Shown here: positions 25,674 through 34,348 of the stretch, in pieces
Numbering within the stretch: position 1 is the stretch's first letter
Layout: every line of letters begins with the position of its first letter
Source of the DNA: an uncultured Clostridium sp.
GTDB lineage: Bacteria > Bacillota > Clostridia > Clostridiales > Clostridiaceae
Reading direction: 5' to 3'
DNA length: 46,465 nt
NCBI GenBank assembly: GCA_902785295.1
Contig: CACZYK010000008.1
Location: 1 to 46,465 of the forward strand
Position numbers and translations under genes: made by a program
The notes under the pieces: generated by a model
The model's database searches: none
What the model was told of the DNA's origin: nothing
What the model saw: the letters and a program-made list of their open reading frames with translations, nothing else

Positions 25674-25907
25674 ATGTTTATGAGAACTATTGCCAATATA
25701 AAAAAAGACATAGAAACTCACTTAGGAGAAAAGGTTACTTTAAAAGCTAACGGAGGCAGAAAGAAAATACTTATAAATGATGGAGTATTAGAAAGTATTT
25801 ATCCAAGTATATTTGTTATAAGATTGGATAATGACAATAAAAGAACAGTGTCATATAGTTATTCAGATGTACTAACAAATACAGTTGAATTAGTTTTTCC
25901 AAATTAA
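25674..25907 (+). CDS. veg: Veg protein
   Basis: A 77-residue Veg, a small conserved cytosolic protein with an SH3-like fold, linked in B. subtilis to biofilm control and abundant in growth. HLGEKVTLKANGGRKK, YPSIFVIRLDN and RTVSYSYSDVLTNTVEL are the family signature. The start is ATG 25674, or ATG 25680 two codons later. No good ribosome site sits directly before either: the strong GAGGAGG (25639-25645) is about 29 bases upstream and instead faces a 6-codon TTG ORF (25649-25669) that stops four bases before the ATG. Confidence 0.9.
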   Translation: MFMRTIANIKKDIETHLGEKVTLKANGGRKKILINDGVLESIYPSIFVIRLDNDNKRTVSYSYSDVLTNTVELVFPN

Positions 25908-25908
25908 A

Positions 25909-25947
25909 AATAAACTTCGATTTGAAAAAAATCGAAGTTTATTTTTT
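25909..25947 (+). terminator. veg terminator
   Basis: A 13-bp perfect stem (25909-25921 with 25931-25943) with an A-rich loop, then a T run to 25947. Confidence 0.9.
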
Positions 25948-26001
25948 ATAACATAATATTTTTTTAGATAGTTAAATATTAAATTTATAATTAAAAAAAG
26001 A

Positions 26002-26114
26002 GAAAGATGGTGGGTATCCATCTTTCAACTATGGTATAAAAGGGTATTGAGAATTTATGAGAGGTTATATGGTCAATAACCAATTTAAATATACGACAAA
26101 TTAGCCTAATTGTC
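26002..26114 (+). other. Three-hairpin structured region upstream of sipL
   Basis: Three separate inverted repeats lie in about 110 bases of non-coding DNA: GAAAGATGG/CCATCTTTC (26002-26026), GGTTAT/ATAACC (26063-26081) and GACAAATTA/TAATTGTC (26095-26114, one bulge). None is followed by a T run, so they are not terminators. It could be a leader RNA element, a small RNA or a remnant. I do not recognise a known riboswitch. The remaining gap to sipL is AT-rich, with GGAGGAAC before the start codon. Confidence 0.35.
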
Positions 26115-26210
26115 AACAAAATTTACAAAAAAATAAAAAAGATTTATATTGTAATAAATGGAATATTAAAACTATATAATAAAGAAGAGATATTATATAG
26201 GAGGAACAGT

Positions 26211-27773
26211 ATGGCTAGTATGGATGTAATAAAAGAAAACATACATTTTCAACAATTATTAAAAGAAAATATTTCAAGCACAGACTTGAAAGATGAGTAT
26301 GTAATACCTGATACACATCCCGATGTAAAAGAATTATTAAGCATAGAAGGAAATATTATAGTAATTAATAAAGAAATATCAGGAAATAAAGCTATTGTTG
26401 AAGGAAGAGCTGAGTATACAATATTATATATTCCAAGAGAAGATAATTGTAGTATAAATTCTGTAAATTACTCTGAAAACTTTACAAGCTATTTAAATAT
26501 TGAAGAAGATGAACATAAGGTTATTTGTGAAGTAGAGTGTAAACTTGAACATATTGAAGCAAAAATTATTAATGAAAGAAAAATATCTATTGAAGGGCTT
26601 GTAAAATTAGATTGGGAACTTTATAAAGATGTGGATTTTGATTATGTAAAAGACATTGAAGGAAATAATCAAGTACAATTATTAAAGAAAACTGAATCAA
26701 TAAGTAGGTTGACATCAAATAAAGAAGTAGAGTTAATTGGAAAATCTATGATTAGAATAAGTATGGATAAACCTCAAGTAGAAAAAATATTGCAAGCATC
26801 AATGAATATACACAAAAAAGAGATAAAATTGGCAGATGATAAATTATATTTAGGCTGTTATTGCAAAGTTAATATTATTTATCTTGGAATGGAATCTCAA
26901 GAGTTAATATCATTAGAGGATGATATATATATATCAAAAGAAGAAGAGGCTATAGGAATAACATCAGACATGAATTCTACAGTATCCTATGAAATTCAAA
27001 ATAAAGATATTGGGTTAGAAGATGATGATTTAGGAGAAACCAGAATTATAAACATAGAATTTTTAGTAAAAGCAAATGCAAAAATATTTTCTAATCAAAG
27101 TATAGATGTTATAGAAGATGCATATTCTCCAACATTTCCATTAGAGTTAAAGAAAAATGAATATGAAATAGGAATTGTACATGGCATACAATCTTTAGAA
27201 AGTGTTATAAAAGATAACTTAAATTTAAAAGAAGGAGATTTGAAGCCAGAACATATTATAGGGGTAATAGGAAGAACAAAATCTATAGAAAAAAATATAA
27301 CAAATGATAAAATTATTTTAAATGGAATAATTAATCTTAATGTAATATACAAAACTTTAGATGAAGAAATTTTGTTTCATGATATAAATGGAGAAATTCC
27401 ATTTACTGTAGTAGTAGAAATGCTTGGAGTAAATGAAGAAATGAAATCTATTGTAAAATGTGATATAGAAGATATTTATGTATCTTTAGAAGCTAATACA
27501 ATAGCTGTTAAAGTAACATTGTCAACATTAATTAAGGTCTTTTATGAAGTAAAAAGGTTTTTTATTTCAGATGCAGTAGAAGGAGAAAGTGAAAGCGTAG
27601 GAAAAAAACCTAGTGTTACTATTTATGTTGTTAATAAAAATGATACCTTATGGAATTTAGCGAAAAAATATAAGACCACAGTAGAAGAATTAGTAAGATT
27701 AAATTCTATAGAAAATCCAGATAGTATATTTCCAGGAGAAAAACTTATAATTCCAGGAAATGCTATATTTTAA
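26211..27773 (+). CDS. sipL: Spore morphogenesis protein SipL (DUF3794/SPOCS + LysM)
   Basis: A 520-residue protein with repeated DUF3794 (SPOCS) segments and a C-terminal LysM domain (about 473-518: VTIYVVNKNDTLWNLAKKY, then NSIENPDSIFPGEKLIIP). In C. difficile SipL links SpoIVA to the forespore surface through this LysM, and sipL lies near yabG, ispE and spoIIR, as it does here. The conserved order supports orthology. The ATG follows AGGAGGAAC. No clear sigma-E promoter was found. A strong terminator follows. Confidence 0.88.
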   Translation: MASMDVIKENIHFQQLLKENISSTDLKDEYVIPDTHPDVKELLSIEGNIIVINKEISGNKAIVEGRAEYTILYIPREDNCSINSVNYSENFTSYLNIEEDEHKVICEVECKLEHIEAKIINERKISIEGLVKLDWELYKDVDFDYVKDIEGNNQVQLLKKTESISRLTSNKEVELIGKSMIRISMDKPQVEKILQASMNIHKKEIKLADDKLYLGCYCKVNIIYLGMESQELISLEDDIYISKEEEAIGITSDMNSTVSYEIQNKDIGLEDDDLGETRIINIEFLVKANAKIFSNQSIDVIEDAYSPTFPLELKKNEYEIGIVHGIQSLESVIKDNLNLKEGDLKPEHIIGVIGRTKSIEKNITNDKIILNGIINLNVIYKTLDEEILFHDINGEIPFTVVVEMLGVNEEMKSIVKCDIEDIYVSLEANTIAVKVTLSTLIKVFYEVKRFFISDAVEGESESVGKKPSVTIYVVNKNDTLWNLAKKYKTTVEELVRLNSIENPDSIFPGEKLIIPGNAIF

Positions 27774-27782
27774 ATGAAAATT

Positions 27783-27822
27783 ATGCTTTAGTGCAGATAT
27801 TCTGTATTAAAGCATTTTTTTT
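27783..27822 (+). terminator. sipL terminator
   Basis: ATGCTTTA (27783-27790) pairs with TAAAGCAT (27808-27815), the inner GTGCAGA/TCTGTAT arm extends the stem, and a T run follows. Confidence 0.85.
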
Positions 27823-27887
27823 GTAAATGTGAATAATTTAATTAATTAGTGGCAATAATAAGAAATGCATAATATGAGGTGAGAAAT

Positions 27888-28733
27888 ATGAATACTAAAC
27901 TGAGTGGAAATTTAATAATCATAGGGGGAGCTGAAGATAAGAAAGGAAAAAAAGAAATTCTAACTAGAGTATGTGATTGTATCAATAAAGAAAATGATAT
28001 TTTATTAGTAGCCACAATAGCCACAGAATATCCTAAAGAGGCTGCTAGTAAGTATAAAAAGGCTTTTGGGGAAATTGGAGTAAGGCATATAGAAATATTA
28101 GATATAAGCAAAAGAAGAGATGCATATAAAAAAGAAAATATATCTTTAATAAAAAAAGCATCATTGATATTTTTTACTGGTGGTGATCAGCTTAAAATTA
28201 CAAGTTTATTGGGAGGTTCACCAGCTTATTCTGCTTTAAAAGAGATGTATGATAAAGGAATCTATATAGTTGGAACTTCAGCAGGAGCGTCAGTTATGAG
28301 TGGTACTATGATTATTGATGGAAATAATGAAGAAGCACCAAAAAAATGTATATTAGAAATGTCTCCAGGGTTAGGGCTTATAAAAAATGTTATTGTGGAT
28401 CAACATTTTGACCAAAGAGGAAGAATTGGAAGATTACTTACAGGAGTAGCTCAAAACCCAGAGGTGTTAGGTATTGGAATAGATGAAAATACAGCAATTG
28501 TAGTTAATAAAGATGGAGAAATATTAGTTATAGGGGAAGGGGCAGTTTATTTTATTGATGGAAGTGAAATATCATATACAAATGTCTCTGAACAAAATAA
28601 TGAAGAAGTATTAAGTATGTATAATGTAAAATTGCATGTATTAAAAAATGGAAATAGATTTAGTCTTATAAAAAAGGAACCTTTCGAGGAGGAAATTTTA
28701 GAAAATGAAGATAAAAAATCAAAAAATATTTGA
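27888..28733 (+). CDS. cphB: Cyanophycinase-like serine peptidase (S51)
   Basis: A 281-residue peptidase S51 enzyme that splits the Asp-Arg polymer cyanophycin to beta-Asp-Arg dipeptides. The nucleophile Ser lies in GTSAGASVMSG. IIGGAEDKKGKKEIL near the N terminus, FFTGGDQ and VDQHFDQRGRIGRL are conserved. The ATG at 27888 follows GAGGTG; the GTG at 27879 lies in that site and is rejected. Its end overlaps cphA by 29 bases, so polymer synthesis and breakdown enzymes are coupled. There is no signal peptide, so this is the cytosolic form. Confidence 0.9.
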   Translation: MNTKLSGNLIIIGGAEDKKGKKEILTRVCDCINKENDILLVATIATEYPKEAASKYKKAFGEIGVRHIEILDISKRRDAYKKENISLIKKASLIFFTGGDQLKITSLLGGSPAYSALKEMYDKGIYIVGTSAGASVMSGTMIIDGNNEEAPKKCILEMSPGLGLIKNVIVDQHFDQRGRIGRLLTGVAQNPEVLGIGIDENTAIVVNKDGEILVIGEGAVYFIDGSEISYTNVSEQNNEEVLSMYNVKLHVLKNGNRFSLIKKEPFEEEILENEDKKSKNI

Positions 28734-31320
28734 AGGAAGGAATGTATATTCTCATAAAAAATGTATAAGATTAGATGTAGATTTATGTGGATATTCAGAT
28801 ATACCCAGTAAAGATATAAAAGGTTTTAATGAAGGATTATTAAAAATGCTTCCTGAATTAAAAACTCATAGATGTGGAATAGATGAAGAAGGTGGCTTTG
28901 TAAAAAGACTAAAAGAAGGCACATACTTATCACACATATGTGAGCACATTATAATAGCAATCCAAAATAAGTTAGGGATAGATGTATCTTATGGAAAATC
29001 TAGAGAAATCAAAGGAGATTTTTATTACATCATATTTCAATATGAGTACAGAGCTGTAGGAATTGAAAGTGCAAGATTATCAATAGATATAATTAATTCG
29101 TTGATAAGTGGTATAAAATTTGATTTTGATAAGAGAATGAAATTATTAACAGAAATTTTAAATAACGAAATTATTGGACCAAGTACTCTTGCTATAAAAA
29201 ATGCAGCATTAAGATATAATCTTCCTGTATTTGAAATAGGAGACAGTGGATTTTATCAAATAGGTTATGGAAAACAAGGTAGGATGATTGAAGCAACTAT
29301 AGGAGCAAATACAAGTTGTATTTCTACAGATATAGCTTCAGATAAAATGTTAACAAAAGAGCTCTTAATACAACAAAATATACCTGTAGCAGATGGAGCT
29401 AAAATATATAATGCAATTTCTTTATTGAAGGAAGGGGAAAGAATAGGGTACCCTCTTGTCATAAAACCACGATTTGGAAGCAAAGGAAATGGAGTAGCTC
29501 TAAACTTAAAGTCGGATAAAGAACTTATAAAAGCTTATAATTACTTAAAAGACATTCATAATGAGCTTATGATAGAAAGATATATTGAAGGAAATGATTA
29601 TAGAGTATGCGTGGTAAATTATAATGTTGTTGCAGTATCATTAAGAATACCTCCATTTATTATAGGAGATGGAAAAAATAATATAAAAAATTTAATTAGA
29701 ATGTTAAATTCTGATTCTAAAAGAGGATATGATCATGAAAAGCCATTAACTAAAATAAAGATAGATGAATCTTTATTGAAATTTTTAGAAAAGCAAAATA
29801 TGAATTTATTAACAATACCAGAAAAAGGTGAAAAAATAAAATTAAGAGAAAATGCAAATTTATCTACAGGTGGAATAGCAATAGATTGTACAGATAAAAT
29901 ATCAGAAGAAAATAAAAAAATATGTATTAGAGCAGCCCAAACAATAGGACTTGATATTTGTGGAATAGATATAAAAACAACTGATATTGAAAAATCTTTA
30001 CATGAAAATGGAGTTATTATGGAGATTAATGCAGCACCAGGAATAAGAATGCATCATTATCCTACAGAAGGAAGAGTACGTGATGTAGGAGAAGCTATAT
30101 TAAAACTTCAATACAATGGATTTCCATATAACATTCCTGTAGTTTCTATAACTGGAACTAATGGAAAAACGACAACAACTAGACTTATATCACATGTGTT
30201 AAAATCAATGGGTTATACAGTGGGGATGACTTCTACAGAAGGAACATATATTGATGGCGAATGTATACAAACAGGAGATAATTCTGGATATTATAGTGCA
30301 AAAACTGTATTATTAAATAAAAATGTAGAAGTAGCTGTTTTGGAAACTGCAAGAGGTGGAATAATAAGAAATGGATTAGCTTATGATTTAGCAGATGTAG
30401 CAGTCATAACCAATATTACAGAAGACCATATTGGAATAGATGGAATAGAGGATATGAATGAATTAAGTAAAGTGAAAGCTCTTGTAGGTGAAGCTGTAAA
30501 AAAAGATGGTTATGTTATCATTAATGCAGATGATGAGTGGAGTATAAAAATACTTGATAGAATAAAAAATGAGAAAATTTTCTTCTCAATGAATAATGAA
30601 AATGAACTGATAAAAAAAGCTATAAATGAAGGCAAAATAGCAATATATGTTAAAGATAATTATTTATATGCAAATAATAATAAAAGAGAATATAAGATTA
30701 TAGGCATAAAAAATATCCCTATAACACTAGATGGAGTTTTAGAATTTAACATACAAAATGTTATGGCTGCATGTGGAGCATTAATTGGCATGAGAATAGA
30801 CTATTGTATGATAGCAAAAGGATTTAAAACTTTTAAGCTTAATGAAAATTATAACCTTGGAAGATTTAATATATATGATTTAAATGGTATAAAAGTTATA
30901 CTTGATTATGGACATAATATAGAAGGTTATAGAGCAGTTTTAAAGTGCTTAAAAAAAATTAAAGATAAAAGAGTAATAGGAGTTATTGGTATTCCAGGAG
31001 ATAGAAAGGATAACATGGCATTAAGCGTAGGAAAATTATGTGGTAAATGTATTGATAAAATTTATATAAAAGAAGATAGGGATAAGAGAGGAAGAAAAAA
31101 AGAGGAAATGGCAAGGCTGTTAGAAAAAGGAGTGCTTTTATCAGGAGAAAAAAAGTTTTATAAAATTATATTAGATGAAAAGGAAGCTTTAAAAGAAGCT
31201 CTAAAAACATCATTAAAGGGTGATATAATAGTTGTATTTTATGAGGAACTACAACCTTTAATTGATGTAATAAATGAATATAAAATAGAAGCAATAAAAG
31301 ATAATTTAGCAAGCATATAA
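28705..31320 (+). CDS. cphA: Cyanophycin synthetase
   Basis: An 871-residue CphA, which adds Asp to the backbone and Arg to its side chain using ATP. The N-terminal domain covers about 1-160, with SHICEHI. The ATP-grasp domain (about 215-470) has PLVIKPRFGSKGNGV and MEINAAPGIRMHH. The Mur-ligase-like domain (about 475-871) has the P loop ITGTNGKTTTTRL and DYGHNIEGY. Length equals that of typical CphA1. The ATG is preceded by GAGGAGG inside cphB. Its place between sipL and spoIIR suggests use in sporulation; spore-membrane proteome work in C. perfringens implicated cyanophycin in spore assembly. Confidence 0.94.
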   Translation: MKIKNQKIFEGRNVYSHKKCIRLDVDLCGYSDIPSKDIKGFNEGLLKMLPELKTHRCGIDEEGGFVKRLKEGTYLSHICEHIIIAIQNKLGIDVSYGKSREIKGDFYYIIFQYEYRAVGIESARLSIDIINSLISGIKFDFDKRMKLLTEILNNEIIGPSTLAIKNAALRYNLPVFEIGDSGFYQIGYGKQGRMIEATIGANTSCISTDIASDKMLTKELLIQQNIPVADGAKIYNAISLLKEGERIGYPLVIKPRFGSKGNGVALNLKSDKELIKAYNYLKDIHNELMIERYIEGNDYRVCVVNYNVVAVSLRIPPFIIGDGKNNIKNLIRMLNSDSKRGYDHEKPLTKIKIDESLLKFLEKQNMNLLTIPEKGEKIKLRENANLSTGGIAIDCTDKISEENKKICIRAAQTIGLDICGIDIKTTDIEKSLHENGVIMEINAAPGIRMHHYPTEGRVRDVGEAILKLQYNGFPYNIPVVSITGTNGKTTTTRLISHVLKSMGYTVGMTSTEGTYIDGECIQTGDNSGYYSAKTVLLNKNVEVAVLETARGGIIRNGLAYDLADVAVITNITEDHIGIDGIEDMNELSKVKALVGEAVKKDGYVIINADDEWSIKILDRIKNEKIFFSMNNENELIKKAINEGKIAIYVKDNYLYANNNKREYKIIGIKNIPITLDGVLEFNIQNVMAACGALIGMRIDYCMIAKGFKTFKLNENYNLGRFNIYDLNGIKVILDYGHNIEGYRAVLKCLKKIKDKRVIGVIGIPGDRKDNMALSVGKLCGKCIDKIYIKEDRDKRGRKKEEMARLLEKGVLLSGEKKFYKIILDEKEALKEALKTSLKGDIIVVFYEELQPLIDVINEYKIEAIKDNLASI

Positions 31321-31388
31321 TCCTCTTTTATATTTTTTTTTGCTATGATACAATTACCTTAACATTAATTTGGGAGAGGATTAGTAAA

Positions 31389-32231
31389 ATGGAGCAAAAA
31401 GCTTATGCAAAAATTAATATAGTTTTAGATGTTGTAGGAAAAAGAGAAGATGGTTATCATTTGTTAAAAATGATAATGCAAACTATTGACTTGTATGACA
31501 TAATAAAGATTAAAAAAATAAATTATGGAATAAAAATAAGTTGTAATAAAGAATATGTTCCTACGGATGAAAGAAATTTAGCATATAAAGCAGCTAAATT
31601 ATTTATGAATACTTATAATATAAATTCTGGTGTAGAAATAAATATAGAAAAAAATATACCTGTAGCAGCAGGTCTTGCTGGTGGAAGTACAGATTGTGCA
31701 GCGGTTCTTAAGATGATGAATAAAATATTTAACATTAATGCCTCAGATGATGAATTGATGCAGCTTGGAGTAAAGTTAGGTGCAGATGTTCCTTATTGTA
31801 TTATTGGAGGAACAGCTCTTTGTGAAGGGATAGGCGAAAAAATTACTAAATTAAAGCCTTTTAAAAATCATATTTTGGTATTAGTAAAGCCACCTTTTGG
31901 AGTATCTACTAAAGAAGTATATAAGGCATTTGATTTAGAAAAAGCAAGAATTCATCCTAATACTAATAATATAATTGAAAAAATGAAACAAGATGATTTA
32001 ATATTTGTTTCAAGTAATATGAAAAATTTATTAGAAAATGTAACACTAAAAAAATACAAAAGTTTAATAGGAATAAAAGAAGAAATGATATCACTAGGTT
32101 CAGTTGGAGCACTTATGAGTGGTAGTGGACCAAGTGTTTTTGGATTTTTTGATGATATGACAAAAGCACAAAAATGTTATGATAAAATGAAAGAAAGATA
32201 TACAGATGTTTTTATAACAAGAACTATATAA
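31389..32231 (+). CDS. ispE: 4-diphosphocytidyl-2-C-methyl-D-erythritol kinase
   Basis: A 280-residue GHMP kinase of the MEP isoprenoid pathway, phosphorylating the 2-hydroxyl of CDP-methylerythritol. AYAKINIVLDV begins the fold, the ATP loop is VAAGLAGGSTDCA and the C-terminal GHMP motif is LMSGSGPSVFG. The start follows GGGAGAGG. It lies 68 bases after cphA with no terminator between, and before spoIIR, the same neighbourhood as in other clostridia. Confidence 0.94.
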   Translation: MEQKAYAKINIVLDVVGKREDGYHLLKMIMQTIDLYDIIKIKKINYGIKISCNKEYVPTDERNLAYKAAKLFMNTYNINSGVEINIEKNIPVAAGLAGGSTDCAAVLKMMNKIFNINASDDELMQLGVKLGADVPYCIIGGTALCEGIGEKITKLKPFKNHILVLVKPPFGVSTKEVYKAFDLEKARIHPNTNNIIEKMKQDDLIFVSSNMKNLLENVTLKKYKSLIGIKEEMISLGSVGALMSGSGPSVFGFFDDMTKAQKCYDKMKERYTDVFITRTI

Positions 32232-32232
32232 A

Positions 32233-32310
32233 AGGTGTAAAATTATTATTTTAATTTTAAACTTAGCAACCAAAAATCAAAATGATAATTCTATATTTTT
32301 ACATTATAGT
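32233..32310 (+). repeat. Palindromic intergenic repeat, locus 5 (diverged)
   Basis: AAGGTGTAAAATTATTATTT is a left arm like locus 1. ACTTAGCAACCAAAAATC is a weak core, and AATGATAATT then TTTTTACATTA is a right arm with an 8-base insertion. It directly follows the ispE stop. Similarity is lower than among loci 1, 3 and 4. Confidence 0.35.
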
Positions 32311-32327
32311 AAAAAATAATATTTTTT

Positions 32328-32355
32328 GAATAAAAACCTTTTTTGTGGAAAGAAT
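32328..32355 (+). promoter_or_regulatory. Sigma-F-type promoter of spoIIR
   Basis: GAATA (32328-32332), 14 bases, GGAAAGAAT (32347-32355). The -10 fits GGnnAnAnT exactly. spoIIR is the classic sigma-F-dependent signalling gene, which agrees. Confidence 0.6.
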
Positions 32356-32379
32356 TTTAACTACAAGGGGGTTTTTATT

Positions 32380-33204
32380 ATGAAAAAAATAATAAGCATT
32401 TTAAGTATATTAATAATGATAAGTTTTATTGGAGGATATTCAAAAACATATAATACTTCAATAGAAACAATATATAATTATGATGATGTAAAAAATTCAC
32501 TAATAAGATTTCATGTTTTAGCTAATAGTGACAGTAAAGAAGACCAAACCTTAAAATTAAAAGTAAAAGATGAAGTTATTAATTACTTATATCCATACTT
32601 AAAAAATTCTAAATCATTAGATGAATCAAGAAAGTTATTAATTGAACAAGAAAATAATGTTATGGAAATAGCTGACAATGTAATAATAGAAAATGGATAT
32701 AATTATGATGTAAAAATTGAATTGGGATATGAAAATTTTCCAGAAAAGTCTTATGGAAATATAACTTTGCCACAAGGAAAATATGAGGCTTTTAGAATAA
32801 TAATAGGAAATGGAAAAGGACATAATTGGTGGTGTGTTATGTTCCCACCTTTATGCTTTACTGATGTTACAAAAGGGCAAGTAGAAGAAGAAAAGTGTAA
32901 AGAAGAATTTGACAAAGCTATAGAAGAAAAAGAAACAATTTTAAATAAAGAAGAGGGTAAAGAAGAAAATAAGGAAAATAATAAAGCATCAAATGATAAT
33001 AATGATAAAAATAATGACAATGATTTGAATTTTGAAAATAATAATTACAAAAAAGAATGTAATTATAAAAGTGAATTAAAGGAAGAAAATAAATTTAAAG
33101 ATATAGAAAAAGATAAAAATAAAAATACAGAAGATGAAAATTATGATGAAATAAAAATTAAATTAAAAGTTGTAGAAATTTTTAAAGATATATTTGATGA
33201 TTAA
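32380..33204 (+). CDS. spoIIR: Stage II sporulation protein R (signal for pro-sigma-E processing)
   Basis: A 274-residue SpoIIR, made in the forespore and secreted to switch on SpoIIGA in the mother cell. Residues 1-22 form a signal or anchor helix (MKKIISILSILIMISFIGGY). The core holds RFHVLANSDS and GHNWWCVMFPPLCF. An Asn/Lys/Glu low-complexity stretch of about 75 residues (roughly 185-255) is inserted before the conserved end KIKLKVVEIF. The start at 32380 follows AAGGGGG; the longer ORF from 32326 spans the promoter and is rejected. Confidence 0.92.
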   Translation: MKKIISILSILIMISFIGGYSKTYNTSIETIYNYDDVKNSLIRFHVLANSDSKEDQTLKLKVKDEVINYLYPYLKNSKSLDESRKLLIEQENNVMEIADNVIIENGYNYDVKIELGYENFPEKSYGNITLPQGKYEAFRIIIGNGKGHNWWCVMFPPLCFTDVTKGQVEEEKCKEEFDKAIEEKETILNKEEGKEENKENNKASNDNNDKNNDNDLNFENNNYKKECNYKSELKEENKFKDIEKDKNKNTEDENYDEIKIKLKVVEIFKDIFDD

Positions 33205-33340
33205 AATATTATAAAAAAATATTGTTATTTCATAATTTAAAGAAAAGTTTATAATATAATTTATAGTATAAAAATCACTTGATAAAAGATAATATTAATC
33301 ATAAACTATATTTTGTATACTAAATTTTTTAGGAGGAGAA

Positions 33341-34330
33341 ATGTTTATGACTAGAGCATTAGCAATGATTTCTGGAGGACTAGATAGCATTTTAGCTGCA
33401 AAAATAATAAAAGATCAAGGAATAGATGTAATAGGAATATGTTTTAAATCATATTTTTTTAATGAGAATAATGCAAAAAGAATGACAAAACAAATAGGAA
33501 TAAAATTAGAAGTAGTAGATTTTTCAAAAGAACATTTTGAGATGGTTAAAAATCCTAAGCATGGACTAGGAAAAAATATGAATCCTTGTATAGACTGTCA
33601 TGCTATGATGATGAGATATGCAGGAGAGCTTTTAGAAAAGCTTGATGCTGATTTCATAATTACAGGAGAGGTTTTAAATCAAAGACCTATGTCTCAAAAT
33701 AAGCAGGCATTAAATGTTGTTAAAAAAGAGTCTGGTTTTGCAGATAAAATTTTAAGACCATTATGTGCATTAAATTTAGAACCAACAGAAATGGAAAAGA
33801 GTGGTCTTGTTGATAGAAATAAATTACTTAATATATCAGGAAGAAGTAGAAAGGTTCAAATGGAGTTAGCCGAAAAATATGGAATAAAAGATTATCCATC
33901 ACCAGCAGGGGGATGTAAGCTTACAGAACCTAATTATGCTATAAGATTAAAAGATGCTTTGACAAGAAATGAAGATTTATCTGAAAAAGAAATTGAGCTA
34001 TTAAAATATGGAAGACATTTTATAAGTGAAGATAATACAAAATTAATAGTAACAAGAAATGGTGATGAAGGCGAAAGTGTAAAAAATGTATTAGATGAAA
34101 ATGATACAATTTTTTTAGCTGCTAAATTTAATGGACCTACAGGTATAATAAGTGGAGATTATACAGAAAAGGATAAAGAACTTATAAGTAAAATAGTTGC
34201 AAGATATGGAAAGGGAAAAAATGAAGAAGAGGTTGAAATTAAATATGGAGTTAATGGAAAAGCATTTAAAAACTCTATAAAGGTAAAGCCTGCTTCTGAA
34301 GAAGAAATATCAAAATATTTACTTCAATAG
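33341..34330 (+). CDS. PP-loop ATPase, ThiI/MnmA-like tRNA thiolation family
   Basis: A 329-residue protein. The N-terminal PP-loop SGGLDS (near 11-16) activates a carbonyl by adenylation, and PCIDCH (near 88) and GGCKLTEP (near 190) supply Cys residues suited to sulfur transfer. The N half resembles MnmA/ThiI-type tRNA sulfur enzymes. The C-terminal third (about 230-329) resembles the RNA-binding extension seen in this uncharacterised clostridial family. The exact tRNA position is unknown. Two ATGs six bases apart (33341, 33347) both fit the AGGAGG site; homologues favour the second. Confidence 0.72.
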   Translation: MFMTRALAMISGGLDSILAAKIIKDQGIDVIGICFKSYFFNENNAKRMTKQIGIKLEVVDFSKEHFEMVKNPKHGLGKNMNPCIDCHAMMMRYAGELLEKLDADFIITGEVLNQRPMSQNKQALNVVKKESGFADKILRPLCALNLEPTEMEKSGLVDRNKLLNISGRSRKVQMELAEKYGIKDYPSPAGGCKLTEPNYAIRLKDALTRNEDLSEKEIELLKYGRHFISEDNTKLIVTRNGDEGESVKNVLDENDTIFLAAKFNGPTGIISGDYTEKDKELISKIVARYGKGKNEEEVEIKYGVNGKAFKNSIKVKPASEEEISKYLLQ

Positions 34331-34348
34331 AAAAACGGGAGGAAAACA

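Noticed and set aside
27831-27875. Possible sigma-E or sigma-K promoter before cphB (CATAATAT)
   Set aside because: The -10-like sequence is imperfect and no -35 element lies at the right distance for either factor.
33300-33308. CATAAACTA before the PP-loop gene as a sigma-K -10
   Set aside because: No AC at 16-17 bases upstream, and the downstream genes look like housekeeping genes.
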